From positions 1 through 57,660 of the forward strand of contig JAICUF010000005.1 in NCBI GenBank assembly GCA_025935995.1: a stretch of DNA of 57,660 nt, given 5' to 3'. This document shows, in pieces, positions 24,065 to 35,457 of this stretch. Within the stretch, counting starts at the first letter, position 1. Each line of letters begins with the position of its first letter. Source of the stretch: Gemmatimonadales bacterium (GTDB lineage: Bacteria; Gemmatimonadota; Gemmatimonadetes; Gemmatimonadales; GWC2-71-9). A program made the translations under genes and the position numbers. The notes beneath the pieces are model-generated. The model ran no database searches, had not been told where the DNA came from, and worked only from the letters and a program-made list of their open reading frames with translations.

Positions 24065-27000
24065 TTAAGGTGCGGCCGCGGTCCGGCCGTCGTCAGAGCG
24101 TTCCACGCCCAGCATGACCTGCATCCCATCGATCTCGGCCGCCTGCTCGCGATCCGCGGCGGGCGCGCGGGCGCCCACGTGCAGGGAACGGGACAGGGTT
24201 TCCTCGCGGATGAAGCCCGCGTGGACGCGTGCCGCCTCGAGCGCCGTCGGGTCGCCATCGATCCAGAGGGCGATCCGGGTGGTGAACTCGTAGCCGGCCT
24301 CCTTGCGGACGCGCTGCACGCGGCTCACCAGCTCGCGGGCGACGCCTTCCGCCCGAAGCGCCTCGTCGACCGAGGGGTCGAGGGCGACGACGAACGGGCC
24401 GTCGCTCTGCACCACCCAGTCACTCGTCACCTCCCGCTCCACCGTGACGTCTTCCGGCAGGATCTCGACGCTCTCGCCGCCCACATCGAGCCGGACCGGC
24501 TGCCCCGCCTCGAGGGAGCGGAGTGCCTCCGCCGGCAGCAGGGCCGCCGCCGCCGCGATCTCCGGCGTGCGCTTGCCGAAGCGGCGCCCCAGCGAGCGGA
24601 AGTTGGCCCGCGCGCGCAGGCGCACCAGCGCGGTGTCGGACACGACCAGCTCGATCTCCCGTACGTTCACCTCCGACTCGAGGATCGGCAGGAGCTCGTC
24701 GAAGCGCGGGCCCCGGGCCGCCGCCGGCACCGCGACCTGCAATCGCCGGAGCGGCTGGCGCACCTTGAGCCGTGCCTCCTCGCGCGCGGCGCGCGCGAGC
24801 GACGCGAGTCGGCGAACCGCGTCCATGGCGGTTTCGAGCGCCTCGTCCCGCGCACCGCCCGCGGCGGGGAACGGCGCAAGATGGACGGAAGTTCCCGTGA
24901 TCGCGCGATGGAGCCAGTCGCTGGCGAACGGCGCGGCCGGCGCCAGCAGGCGGGAGACGGTCACGAGCGCATCCCGGAGCGCCGCGACCGCCGCCGGGTC
25001 GGCCTCGCGATCGGGCGCCCAGAAGCGCGCGCGGTTCGTGCGCACGTACCAGTTGGAGAGGTCGTCCACCACGAAGTCCATGACGGCGCGCGCCCCCGCC
25101 GTGACGTCGTATCCCTCCCACGCGGCCACGACGGCGTCCACCGTCGCCTGCAGTCGGCTCCGGATCCACCGATCGGCTGGCGTCATCGGACCGTCGGCAG
25201 CGGCCTCGCCCGCGTACCGCCGGAAGAACTCGTAGCTGTTGCGCAGCGTGTTGAAGAAGCCGCCCGCCACTTCCGGGATCGTCCGGCGGTCGAAGCGCTT
25301 CGGCAGCCACACCTGGCTCGACGCGACGAGGTAGAGCCGGATGGTGTCGGCGCCGAATTCGGTGATCGCGTCCCACGGGTTGACCACATTGCCGCGGCTC
25401 TTCGACATCTTCTGCCCCTCGGCGTCGAGCACGAGCTCGTTCACGATCACGTGCCGGTAGGCCGCGCTGTCGAAGGCGCCGGCCCCGATCGCGAGGAGCG
25501 AGTAGAACCAGCCGCGCGTCTGATCCACGCCCTCGCAGATGTAGTCGGCGGGGAAGTGCGCCTCGAACTCCGCCCGGTGCTCGAACGGATAGTGCCATTG
25601 CGCATACGGCATCGAGCCGGAATCGAACCAGGTGTCGATCACCTCGGGCGTGCGGTGCATCGTGCCGCCGCAGGCGCAGGGCCACGCGAAGGCGTCGATC
25701 CCCGGCTTGTGCGGATCGAAGTCGCCGCCGAGCGGCCGTCCCCAGCGCTCCGCCAGCTGCGCGAAGCTCCCGATCACCTCGACGTGCGTCGCATCCCGGT
25801 CGCAGGTCCAGACCGGCAGCGGTGTGCCCCAGTAGCGGTCACGGGACAGCGCCCAGTCGACGTTGTTCTCCAGCCACTCGCCGAAGCGGCCGGCACCGAT
25901 CTCGGGCGGATGCCAGTCGACGGCGGCATTGAGCTGCAGCATCCGGTCGCGGATCGCCGACGTGCGCACGAACCAGGAGTCGCGGGCGTAGTAGATCAGC
26001 GGACTGGAGCAGCGCCAGCAATGCGGGTAGCTGTGCGTGTACGGCACGGTGAGGTGCCAGCGGCCGATCGCCTTGAGGCGGTCGACGATGAGGTCGTTCG
26101 TCTCCCTGGCGGTGACGAGCCGGCCCTCCACCTCGGGCCACGTCGTGCCGGTGAAGGTTCCGTCCGCGCCCACCGGCCGCACCAGCGCGAGGCCGTGCTC
26201 CTGGCCCGCCGCGTAGTCGTCGGCGCCGAACGCCGGCGCCATGTGCACGATCCCCGATCCGTCATCCGCCGTCACGAACGCCCCCGGCACCACCACTTCC
26301 GAGACCGCGCCCACCGGCAGCGGTACCGCGTCGAACGGCCGGCGGTAGCGCAGCCCGACCAGCTCGCTGCCGGCGAAGGTCCGCACGGGCGCCTGGTCCG
26401 CGAACGTCCCCGCCCCGCGCGCGGCCGACACGGGGAGCGACGCGCGCGCCGTTGCGAGGATGACGCGGCGGCCGCCCACGTCGTACTCCCCGTACTCGAG
26501 CGACGGGTTCACCGCGAGCGCCACGTTGGAGAGCAGCGTCCACGGCGTCGTGGTCCAGACGAGCAGCTCGCGGGCGCTGTCGTCGGCGAGCGGGAAGGTC
26601 AGGTAGACCGAATTCGTGGTGACGGTCTCGTAGCCCTGGGCCAGCTCGTGGCTCGAGAGGGCCGTGCCGCAGCGCGGGCAATACGGCAGGACGCGATGGC
26701 CGCGGTACAGGAGGTCCCGCTCGCGCAGGCGGTGGAGCAGCCACCACACCGTCTCGACGTAGTCGTTGCTGCAGGTGACGTACGGCCGGTCGTAGTCGAG
26801 CCAGTAGCCGATCCGGTCGCTCAGTTCCTCCCATTCCGACTGATAGCGCAGCACGCTCTTGCGCGCCCGCGCGTTGAACTCGGCCACGCCGAAGCGCTCG
26901 ATGTCGCGCTTGCCGCTCAGCGCCAGCTCCTTCTCGACCTCGATCTCCACCGGCAGGCCGTGCGTGTCCCACCCCGCGATGCGGGTGACCGATCGCCCCT

Positions 27001-27223
27001 GCATGCTGCGGAACCGGCAGATCAGATCCTTGATCGTCCGCGAGAACACGTGATGGATCCCGGGCCGCCCGTTCGCGGTCGGCGGCCCCTCGTAGAAGAC
27101 GAACGGCGCACCGCCGCTCGTCCGCTCGATGGTCTGCCGGAAGAGCCCTTCCGCCTTCCACTCGGCGAGCTGCGTCTGCTCGCGCTCGGCAGCGGACGCC
27201 TCGGGCCACGGGGCGAACGGCAT
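24065..27223 (-). CDS. ileS: Isoleucyl-tRNA synthetase, type 2 with GxHH signature
   Basis: The 1052-aa class I synthetase charges tRNA-Ile. It has the Rossmann fold, a CP1 editing insert (about 190-400), KMSKSRGNVV, an anticodon-binding helical domain and a C-terminal extension with IleRS2-like spacing. The first signature motif reads PPTANGRPGIHHV: G55-I56-H57-H58 where HxGH is normal. This swap is described for a subset of bacterial IleRS2 enzymes and gives extreme mupirocin resistance. It is the only IleRS seen in the window. The ATG overlaps the yggS stop by one base. Confidence 0.96.
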   Translation of the reverse strand: MPFAPWPEASAAEREQTQLAEWKAEGLFRQTIERTSGGAPFVFYEGPPTANGRPGIHHVFSRTIKDLICRFRSMQGRSVTRIAGWDTHGLPVEIEVEKELALSGKRDIERFGVAEFNARARKSVLRYQSEWEELSDRIGYWLDYDRPYVTCSNDYVETVWWLLHRLRERDLLYRGHRVLPYCPRCGTALSSHELAQGYETVTTNSVYLTFPLADDSARELLVWTTTPWTLLSNVALAVNPSLEYGEYDVGGRRVILATARASLPVSAARGAGTFADQAPVRTFAGSELVGLRYRRPFDAVPLPVGAVSEVVVPGAFVTADDGSGIVHMAPAFGADDYAAGQEHGLALVRPVGADGTFTGTTWPEVEGRLVTARETNDLIVDRLKAIGRWHLTVPYTHSYPHCWRCSSPLIYYARDSWFVRTSAIRDRMLQLNAAVDWHPPEIGAGRFGEWLENNVDWALSRDRYWGTPLPVWTCDRDATHVEVIGSFAQLAERWGRPLGGDFDPHKPGIDAFAWPCACGGTMHRTPEVIDTWFDSGSMPYAQWHYPFEHRAEFEAHFPADYICEGVDQTRGWFYSLLAIGAGAFDSAAYRHVIVNELVLDAEGQKMSKSRGNVVNPWDAITEFGADTIRLYLVASSQVWLPKRFDRRTIPEVAGGFFNTLRNSYEFFRRYAGEAAADGPMTPADRWIRSRLQATVDAVVAAWEGYDVTAGARAVMDFVVDDLSNWYVRTNRARFWAPDREADPAAVAALRDALVTVSRLLAPAAPFASDWLHRAITGTSVHLAPFPAAGGARDEALETAMDAVRRLASLARAAREEARLKVRQPLRRLQVAVPAAARGPRFDELLPILESEVNVREIELVVSDTALVRLRARANFRSLGRRFGKRTPEIAAAAALLPAEALRSLEAGQPVRLDVGGESVEILPEDVTVEREVTSDWVVQSDGPFVVALDPSVDEALRAEGVARELVSRVQRVRKEAGYEFTTRIALWIDGDPTALEAARVHAGFIREETLSRSLHVGARAPAADREQAAEIDGMQVMLGVERSDDGRTAAAP

Positions 27224-27936
27224 CAGTGAATCGATCCTCCCTCGATTGCAGTCGGTCCGGCGTTGCGGTCGCCGAAGAGCGCGCTTCCAAGGCGGACGAT
27301 CGTCGCACCCTCGGCGACGGCCGCCGGATAGTCATCGGACATCCCCATCGACAGCTCGGGAAGCGACGCTCCCGCTCGCTCCGCCCGGTCGCGGAGCTCG
27401 CGGAGCAGCGCGAAGCTCCGCCGCTGCTCCGCCTCGCCGGCTCCGGCGGCCGCCATCGTCATCAGGCCGATGACCTCGAGGTGTTCGAGTGCGCGGACCC
27501 GGTCGATGAGCTCCGGAAATTCCGCCGGCGCCACCCCGCCCTTCTGCGGCTCGCCCGAGCAGTTGACCTGCACCAGGATCTGCTGGCATGCCACGGCGCG
27601 CCGGTCGAGCTCCCTGGCCAGGTCGAGCCGGTCCACCGAGTGGATGAGCGCGAAGCGCCCCGCCACCTGGCGCGCCTTGTTCCGCTGGAGCCCGCCGACG
27701 AGATGCCACGCCAGCGGCAGGTCCGCGGTCGCGTCCTGCTTCGGGAGCGCTTCCTGCACGCGGTTCTCGCCCACGTCGCGGAGGCCGGCGCCCCACGCCG
27801 CGCGCACGAGATCGGGACCGTGCGTCTTGGTGACCGCCACGATGCGGACCGGCCGGCTGAGGCCGGCACGCCGCTGGCAGTCGGCCACGACCTCCCGCAC
27901 GCGCGCGAGACGGTCCTGAAGTGCCGGCAATTCCAT
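27223..27936 (-). CDS. yggS: YggS-family PLP homeostasis protein
   Basis: The 237-aa protein is a single-domain fold III PLP binder. The PLP lysine is K37 in RIVAVTKTHGPDLV, with GENRVQEAL, WHLVGGLQRNKA, SVDRLDLARELDRRA, VQVNCSGEPQKGG and the C-terminal SMGMSDDYPAAVAEGATIVR phosphate site. It has no known enzyme reaction and buffers pyridoxal phosphate. The neighbour ileS matches the ylmE region of Bacillus. The ATG at 27936 is preceded closely by AAAGG. The long upstream frame is a shadow of the next gene. Confidence 0.93.
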   Translation of the reverse strand: MELPALQDRLARVREVVADCQRRAGLSRPVRIVAVTKTHGPDLVRAAWGAGLRDVGENRVQEALPKQDATADLPLAWHLVGGLQRNKARQVAGRFALIHSVDRLDLARELDRRAVACQQILVQVNCSGEPQKGGVAPAEFPELIDRVRALEHLEVIGLMTMAAAGAGEAEQRRSFALLRELRDRAERAGASLPELSMGMSDDYPAAVAEGATIVRLGSALFGDRNAGPTAIEGGSIH

Positions 27937-27980
27937 AACCTTTGAATTTACCCGCCCGGGGCCCCGAACGGGAGCCGACG

Positions 27981-30326
27981 CTACCGGCGCAGACCCGCTC
28001 CGACAGCGGATTCGAGAGCCGCGCGCAGGGCCGGATTGGGCGTGAGCTGCACCGAGCGGCGGAGATTCCGGATCATCTCGGCCGTGTCGCCCCGCGCCTC
28101 CGCTGCGGCCGCGAGCTGGCCGAAGGGGAGCGACAGCGTGTTCGCGATGGACGCGGCAGTGGTCTCGAGCGGGTCGTGTTCGCCGTCGAGGAGACCCGCG
28201 TAACGGTAGGTCTCCCACGCGAGCCGCTCGGTCCGGGGAACGTCGAGGGCGGCACCGAAGGCATTCGCGATGACGCCGGGCGCCGTCGTGTCGGGCGGTG
28301 CCGGGAGCAGCTCGAACCCGAGCCCGCGCTGGATCACGTGGTCGCCGAGCCCCGCGAACTCGCGCCCCGTCGTGCTGGCCCAGACAATGGGACGGTGACC
28401 GATGTTCTGCTGCACGATGCGGAGTGAGGCGATCTGGTTGGGCTCGGGGTAGGTGTTGGGCGGCCAGGTGCGAGTGAACGGGCCGAAGTTCACCGCGAAG
28501 CCGGCTCGACCCAGCGAGAGAATCGCGTTCGGATCGAAAGCCGCCTCGATCTGCTCGTCGGTCATGGTATGGGTCGGGAGATTCGGGCGCGACGGATTCC
28601 GGCCGCGCCAGACGGCCGGCGCCGCACGTTCGTCGAAGGGGCGGATCGGCTGATCCCGCAGCTGGCGGAGGTACCAGTCGGTGTTGGCCAGCGCGAGGCA
28701 GACCACGGTCACGTCCTGCCGGATTCCCTCCACCTCCTGCGCCCACCAGACGGGAAAGGTGTCGTTGTCGCCGTAGACGAAGAGAACACCGTACGGCGGC
28801 ACGGAATTGAGCAGATCGTACGCGAAGTCCGCGGCGAGGCGGCCGTCCGGGCCCTTCCGCGTCGCGGCCTTCCAGTTGAGCGCGAGCGGGATCAGCGCCA
28901 GCAGCAGCACCGCCCCGCCCGGCATGAGTCCCGCCCGGCGCTCCATCAATTTCCGCGCGAGCCACGCGAGGCCGATGCCGCACCACAATCCCCAGACGAT
29001 GAAACTGACCACGAAGAAATAGTCGCGCTCACGCACCTCGTGGAGGTTGAAATCGGGATACCGATCGAAGCCCTGGCTGAAGCCCGGCTTGAAGTTCATG
29101 TAGACGACGAGGCCGGCACCGGTCACGAGGAACAGCGTGCAGAGCAGCCACCAGCCGGGCCGGTCCAGGCGTCGCTGCGTGACGAACCCGCGGATCCCGG
29201 CGATCACGGCGGCGATCGTGAGGAGGATCTGCCCGAGCGAGAAGTCGGGCGCCGCGGCCCGCAGCCCCTTGGCCCATTGCCACCCGAAGTACTGGAGATA
29301 GTTGAGGACCTGGAGCCCGACGATGACGAAGTTTCGGCCGGGGTTGTCGGGTCCATGCAGCACCGTCGGATCGTCCAGCGGTGTGCGGACGGGATACTGT
29401 GCGCGGCGCACCACCGCCAGGAGCGCATGCCACGTGGAGGGCGCCGCCTCGTTCAGGATCGGATGCTGGCCGGAGCGGATGAAGAGATAGAGGTACGGCG
29501 TGAGTCCCACCGCCGCGACGGCCAGCGCCGCCAGCGCGAACGCGCCCGCGCCGGCGGACAGCGCGAACGCGGCGGCGGCAGCGAAGCAGAGCGCCCCCAG
29601 CGTGGTCAGCGAGGCATTGCCGAGCCCGCTTCCCATGAGGAGCGCCCACACGCCGGCCATGACGGCCGTCGCCGCCCACTCGCGCCGGCGCTCGACCGGC
29701 GACGCCGCGGGCGCCTCGCGGAGCACTGCCGCGAGGAACATCACCACGGCCGGCCCGACGAGAAGCGCCAGCAGGTGGTTGGCGACGGAGATGCCGCCGA
29801 GATACACGATCAGCAGGAGGATCCGGTCGCCCGATGGCGTCCCGCGACGCGCGCGCCACACCTGGCAGAGCCAGCAGATCGCCGCGATGGTGAAGGTGGC
29901 GACGGCGTAGACCTCGGTCTCGTTCGAGTTCTGCCAGTTGGTGAAGGTGAAGGCGCCGATGATGGCGGCGGCGGCCGCCCCGCCGGTCGCGAGGAATCCG
30001 GCCGCACGCGGATCCATCCCCTCGCCGATCCCGTCGAGCGACCGGCGGACCACGAGGAAGAAGCATCCGGCGCCGAGCGCGCTCATCAGCGCGCTGAGGA
30101 GATTGGTGCGCACCGCGTACTCGCCCACCGGCACCAGCATCGCCCACACATGCGCCACCATCACGAACAGCGGCGTCCCCGGCGGGTGGGGAATCCCGAG
30201 CACCTTCGCCGCCGCGATGAACTCACCGGCGTCCCAGAAGGTGACGCTCGGCGCGAGCGTGAGAATGTAGATGAGCCAGACGAAGGCAACGATCGCAATG
30301 GCAGGAAGATACGTCGCTCGGCGCAT
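27981..30326 (-). CDS. DUF2723 multi-pass membrane protein, GT-C-like
   Basis: This 781-aa protein has about ten to twelve transmembrane helices in its first 470 residues and a large soluble C-terminal part. Near the N-terminus it has VTFWDAGEFIAAAKVLGIPH, a D-x-G-E motif in the first outer loop like that of GT-C protein O-mannosyltransferases. PHPPGTPLF follows, which is the DUF2723 pattern. YGDNDTFPVWWAQEVEGIRQ opens the soluble region. It probably transfers a sugar from a lipid carrier on the outer membrane face, though no substrate is known. The ATG at 30326 has AAGGA upstream. The gap to folP is 8 bases. Confidence 0.82.
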   Translation of the reverse strand: MRRATYLPAIAIVAFVWLIYILTLAPSVTFWDAGEFIAAAKVLGIPHPPGTPLFVMVAHVWAMLVPVGEYAVRTNLLSALMSALGAGCFFLVVRRSLDGIGEGMDPRAAGFLATGGAAAAAIIGAFTFTNWQNSNETEVYAVATFTIAAICWLCQVWRARRGTPSGDRILLLIVYLGGISVANHLLALLVGPAVVMFLAAVLREAPAASPVERRREWAATAVMAGVWALLMGSGLGNASLTTLGALCFAAAAAFALSAGAGAFALAALAVAAVGLTPYLYLFIRSGQHPILNEAAPSTWHALLAVVRRAQYPVRTPLDDPTVLHGPDNPGRNFVIVGLQVLNYLQYFGWQWAKGLRAAAPDFSLGQILLTIAAVIAGIRGFVTQRRLDRPGWWLLCTLFLVTGAGLVVYMNFKPGFSQGFDRYPDFNLHEVRERDYFFVVSFIVWGLWCGIGLAWLARKLMERRAGLMPGGAVLLLALIPLALNWKAATRKGPDGRLAADFAYDLLNSVPPYGVLFVYGDNDTFPVWWAQEVEGIRQDVTVVCLALANTDWYLRQLRDQPIRPFDERAAPAVWRGRNPSRPNLPTHTMTDEQIEAAFDPNAILSLGRAGFAVNFGPFTRTWPPNTYPEPNQIASLRIVQQNIGHRPIVWASTTGREFAGLGDHVIQRGLGFELLPAPPDTTAPGVIANAFGAALDVPRTERLAWETYRYAGLLDGEHDPLETTAASIANTLSLPFGQLAAAAEARGDTAEMIRNLRRSVQLTPNPALRAALESAVGAGLRR

Positions 30327-30334
30327 GGAGTCCT

Positions 30335-31515
30335 TCAGCGGGGTTCCCAGGAGCGGTCGACAGCCTCGGCGAGCGCCAGCGCGTCGCGGGCAATGCCTGC
30401 ATCGTGCATGCGGAATAGGCGGGCCCCGCGCTCCCACGCCAGGACGCACGCCGCGGCGGATGCGGCGTCCCGGTCAGCGGGCTGGTCGCCGGGGCGCGCG
30501 GCCAGGAAGCGCTTTCGCGACGGGCCCACCATCAACGGATGGCCCAGCGCGAGCAGTACACCCAGCTGGTCGAGGAGCTGGAGGTTCTGCGGCGGCGTCT
30601 TGGAGAAGCCGAGACCGGGGTCGAGAACGATGCACTCGGCAGCGATCCCCGCGTCTGCGGCCGCACGGGCGGCGTCGCCCAGCTCGTCGAGCACCGCGGA
30701 GACGACGCCACGGGGATAGTTCGCATGCCGGTACGAGGACAGCTCGAGGATGTCGCCGCGCGAATGCATGAGGACCGTCCCCGCGCCGGCGGCGGCGACG
30801 ACGCCCGCCATCGCCTCATCGAGGCGGAACGCGGAGACGTCATTCACCACGGCGGCGCCCGCGTCCAGTGCCGCACGCGCCACCGCGGACTTGACCGTGT
30901 CGATCGACACCAGGATATCCGGATGCTCGCGAACGATGGCCGCGACGACGGGGGTGGTGCGTCGGAGCTCTTCGGCGGCCGGCACGGATTCGCTCCGCCC
31001 CGGCCGCGTGGACTCGCCGCCGACGTCGATGACGCGGGCGCCGCCGGCGACAAGCTGCGCAGCGCGCGCCAGCGCCGCCCCGACGTCGGGATGCGCACCG
31101 CCGTCGCTGAAGCTGTCCGGCGTGACGTTGAGAATCCCGACCAGCACCGGCGCATCGAGCGACAGCACGCCGCGTGCGGTGCGCCAGCTTCGCGCCGGTG
31201 CGGGGATCGCGGCGGTCCCGATCGCGGTCGCGAGCTCCGCCAGCGGAGCCGGGACGACCCACGGCCGCGCGAGTGCACCCAGCCGCGAGGCACCCCCGCT
31301 CAGCACCGCCCAGTCGTCGCCGGTGAAGATGTCGAGGCCGAGCGTCGCGGCGTGGCGCACCAGGGCCTCGACGGTGGGTGACGCAAGCCCGGACACGAGA
31401 AACGCGGCGGGATGAGTGCCTCCCGCCGCGTCGCCCGCGAGCCCCGCATCCCAGCCGCGGGAGCGGAGCGCCTCTTCGATTGCCCGCGGCGAGTGAACCG
31501 CCAGCGGGACGACCT

Positions 31516-31519
<4 letters not shown>
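30335..31519 (-). CDS. folP: Dihydropteroate synthase with N-terminal extension
   Basis: FolP condenses DHPPP with p-aminobenzoate in folate synthesis and is the sulfonamide target. The catalytic barrel (about 120-390) has LVGILNVTPDSFSDGG, VIDVGGESTRPG, VVNDVSAFR, IVLDPGLGFSKT and VGPSRKRF. At 394 aa it is about 120 residues longer than the usual enzyme. The N-terminal part (for example VSGLASPTVEALVRHAATLG) resembles the extra domain of some clostridial-type DHPS, and its role is not known. The GTG start overlaps the ftsH stop (GTGA). The ftsH-folP neighbourhood is common. Confidence 0.93.
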
Positions 31520-33498
<1,979 letters not shown>

Positions 33499-34008
33499 TT
33501 ATTCCAGGTCCCCGATGAACGGGAGGTGTCGGTAATTCTCGGCGTGGTCGAGTCCGTACCCGACCAGGAACGCCGGCGGCGCGTCGAAGCCGACGAAGCG
33601 GAGCTCGGCCGGCGGTTCGGGCGCGAGCCGCTTGTCGAGGAGCGCGCAGATCGCGAGGCTCCGCGGCCGCCGCGCGCCCAGCAGCGACATCAGCCGCTGC
33701 AGGGTCTTCCCCGTATCAATTATATCCTCGACGAGCAGAACGTGTTTGCCGTCCAGGTCCGTCGCCGGGTCGTAGAGGAGCCGGACGTTGCCGCTCGACG
33801 TGGTGCCCGCGCCGTAGGAGCTCGCGACGATGAAATCCACCTGCACGGGCCGCTCGATCTGCCGGACGAGGTCCGCCAGGAAGATGAAGCTGCCCTTGAG
33901 GAGTCCAAGCACGAGCAGATCGCCGGTCGGATACGCCGCGGTGATCTCCGCGCCGAGCTCCGCGACACGCCTGGCGATGGTTCGCTCGTCGAACACCACC
34001 GCCTTCAT
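33499..34008 (-). CDS. hpt: Hypoxanthine phosphoribosyltransferase
   Basis: The 169-aa enzyme has the PRPP-binding loop VLLVEDIIDTGKTL. It also has LLKGSFIFLADLVR, VDFIVASSYG and the C-terminal VGYGLDHAENYRHLPFIGDL, all standard for the bacterial HPRT. It salvages hypoxanthine and guanine to IMP and GMP. The ATG at 34008 gives the usual length. The frame is open further upstream, but that part is a shadow of tilS. The neighbours tilS and ftsH are its usual partners in many bacteria. Confidence 0.95.
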   Translation of the reverse strand: MKAVVFDERTIARRVAELGAEITAAYPTGDLLVLGLLKGSFIFLADLVRQIERPVQVDFIVASSYGAGTTSSGNVRLLYDPATDLDGKHVLLVEDIIDTGKTLQRLMSLLGARRPRSLAICALLDKRLAPEPPAELRFVGFDAPPAFLVGYGLDHAENYRHLPFIGDLE

Positions 34009-34036
34009 GCGGGGGCCGCCGGTCCGGCGGGTGATC

Positions 34037-35356
34037 TCAGCGGTTCGTGACGTCAACCCGCAGCGCCTCCGCGCCTGGCTCGGGAACGAGAGCGTCCGCG
34101 CGGCACACGCCGGGGACCCATACCGCACTGCCGTCCGACTCCAGCACCGGCCATCCCCCGCGCCGCCCCCGCGGTACCTTCGCCTCCTGAAAACAGCGGA
34201 CGAGCGGACGGGTTCCACGCCCGCCGATCGGCCGGATCCGCTCGCCGGTCTGCGGAGTCCGGACGCCGATGGGGGCCGCCGCGAACCAGGCGGTCATGCC
34301 GACCCGCTCCTGCACGGCCGGTGCGGCATCGCGGCTCCAGCAGAAGGACCAGGCGCCCCACTGCGCTTCGCCGTCGGCGGGACCGAGGGTCAGGGGGCTT
34401 GCGGGCGGCCGCGGCGCGCGCTCAAGTCGCAGTCGTCCGAACGCCAGCTCCGCCTGGCCGGTGCTCCCGAGGGGTACGCGCTGCCCGCTTCGGCCCGCGC
34501 GCGCGAGCCCCAGAATCCGCTCCGCCCCCCGGTCACCCACCACGCAGCCGATGCGCCGGCCGAGCGCGCGCACGAGGGCTGCGGCGAGGGGCGAATCATA
34601 CCCGGCCAGCACGGCCGCAGCAACGGAAATTCCCTCCCCGTCGGCGCGGCAATCGAGCTCCGGGAGGACGGCCAGGGCGGCATCCCACGCGTCCCGATCC
34701 CCTCGGGCCAGCCGGGCGCTCCGATGCAGGTGCTCCACCACCCGGGGCAGGCGAGAGGCCACGAGCGGGAGCACCGTCGTTCGGAGCCACGACCGCAGAT
34801 GTGCCGGATCGGTGTTGGCGGGATCGTCCCACGTCGCGAGGCCGCGCTCGTGCACGTAGCGCGCCAGCTCTTCGCGGCCGAAGGACAGCAGCGGCCGCGT
34901 GAGCAGCCCGCGCCGCCGGGCCATCCCGGCCAGGCCGGCGGGGCCCGAGCCGGCAAGGAGCCGCATGAGCACCGTCTCCGCCTGATCATCCGCCTGGTGG
35001 GCGGTGAGAATCGCGAGGGCGCCGTGCCGTGCCGCGACGTCGTGCAGCCAGCGGTAGCGTGCCTCCCGCGCGGTCGTCTCGGATGCGGCGGAACCGAGGC
35101 CGAGCCGCCCGATTTCGGATGCCCAGCCCAGGGATGCGGCGAAGGCCTCGACCGTCGCGGCGACGCTGGAGCTGTCGGGATGAATGCCATGATCCGCATG
35201 GGCGACGACGACCGTGAGTCGATGGTCCTGGCGGGTGCGTACCAGGAGGTCGAGCAGCGCGATCGAATCCGGGCCGCCCGACACCGCGACCACGACGGTG
35301 GCTTCGCGCAGGTCGAGGTCGTCGAGCGCGGCGGCGAGGCGTTCAGGCAGCTCCAT
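34037..35356 (-). CDS. tilS: tRNA(Ile)-lysidine synthase TilS
   Basis: The 439-aa protein has the PP-loop ATP motif VVAVSGGPDSIALL, LTAHQADDQAETVLMRLLAG, RPLLSFGREEL and the GDRGAERIL region. A C-terminal TilS_C-like domain has GERIRPIGGRGTRPL and FQEAKVPRGRRGGWPVL. TilS turns the C34 of tRNA-Ile(CAU) into lysidine so that it reads AUA. The ATG at 35356 gives the normal N-terminus. A CAT tRNA is encoded nearby (37029-37102), but it looks like elongator Met, so I do not link the two. Confidence 0.93.
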   Translation of the reverse strand: MELPERLAAALDDLDLREATVVVAVSGGPDSIALLDLLVRTRQDHRLTVVVAHADHGIHPDSSSVAATVEAFAASLGWASEIGRLGLGSAASETTAREARYRWLHDVAARHGALAILTAHQADDQAETVLMRLLAGSGPAGLAGMARRRGLLTRPLLSFGREELARYVHERGLATWDDPANTDPAHLRSWLRTTVLPLVASRLPRVVEHLHRSARLARGDRDAWDAALAVLPELDCRADGEGISVAAAVLAGYDSPLAAALVRALGRRIGCVVGDRGAERILGLARAGRSGQRVPLGSTGQAELAFGRLRLERAPRPPASPLTLGPADGEAQWGAWSFCWSRDAAPAVQERVGMTAWFAAAPIGVRTPQTGERIRPIGGRGTRPLVRCFQEAKVPRGRRGGWPVLESDGSAVWVPGVCRADALVPEPGAEALRVDVTNR

Positions 35357-35457
35357 GCTCAAAGATACTCCGCTGCCCGCCCGTGCCCGCGACAAGGCGG
35401 CCAAGCTCCGAGCAGGCTGCCGAGCGAGGCAAAGGCGCCCACAGTCATGTAAGCCAG

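Noticed and set aside
23667-27223. T-box or other leader RNA before ileS, thrS or valS
   Set aside because: The genes upstream overlap or lie within a few bases of these synthetases, leaving no room for a leader. I saw no T-box sequence in the 97-base gap at 51.8 kb either.
24179-27229. A 1016-codon plus-strand frame opposite ileS
   Set aside because: The product is Arg/Val/His-rich with no motif, while the minus strand encodes a complete IleRS. It is the same GC artefact.
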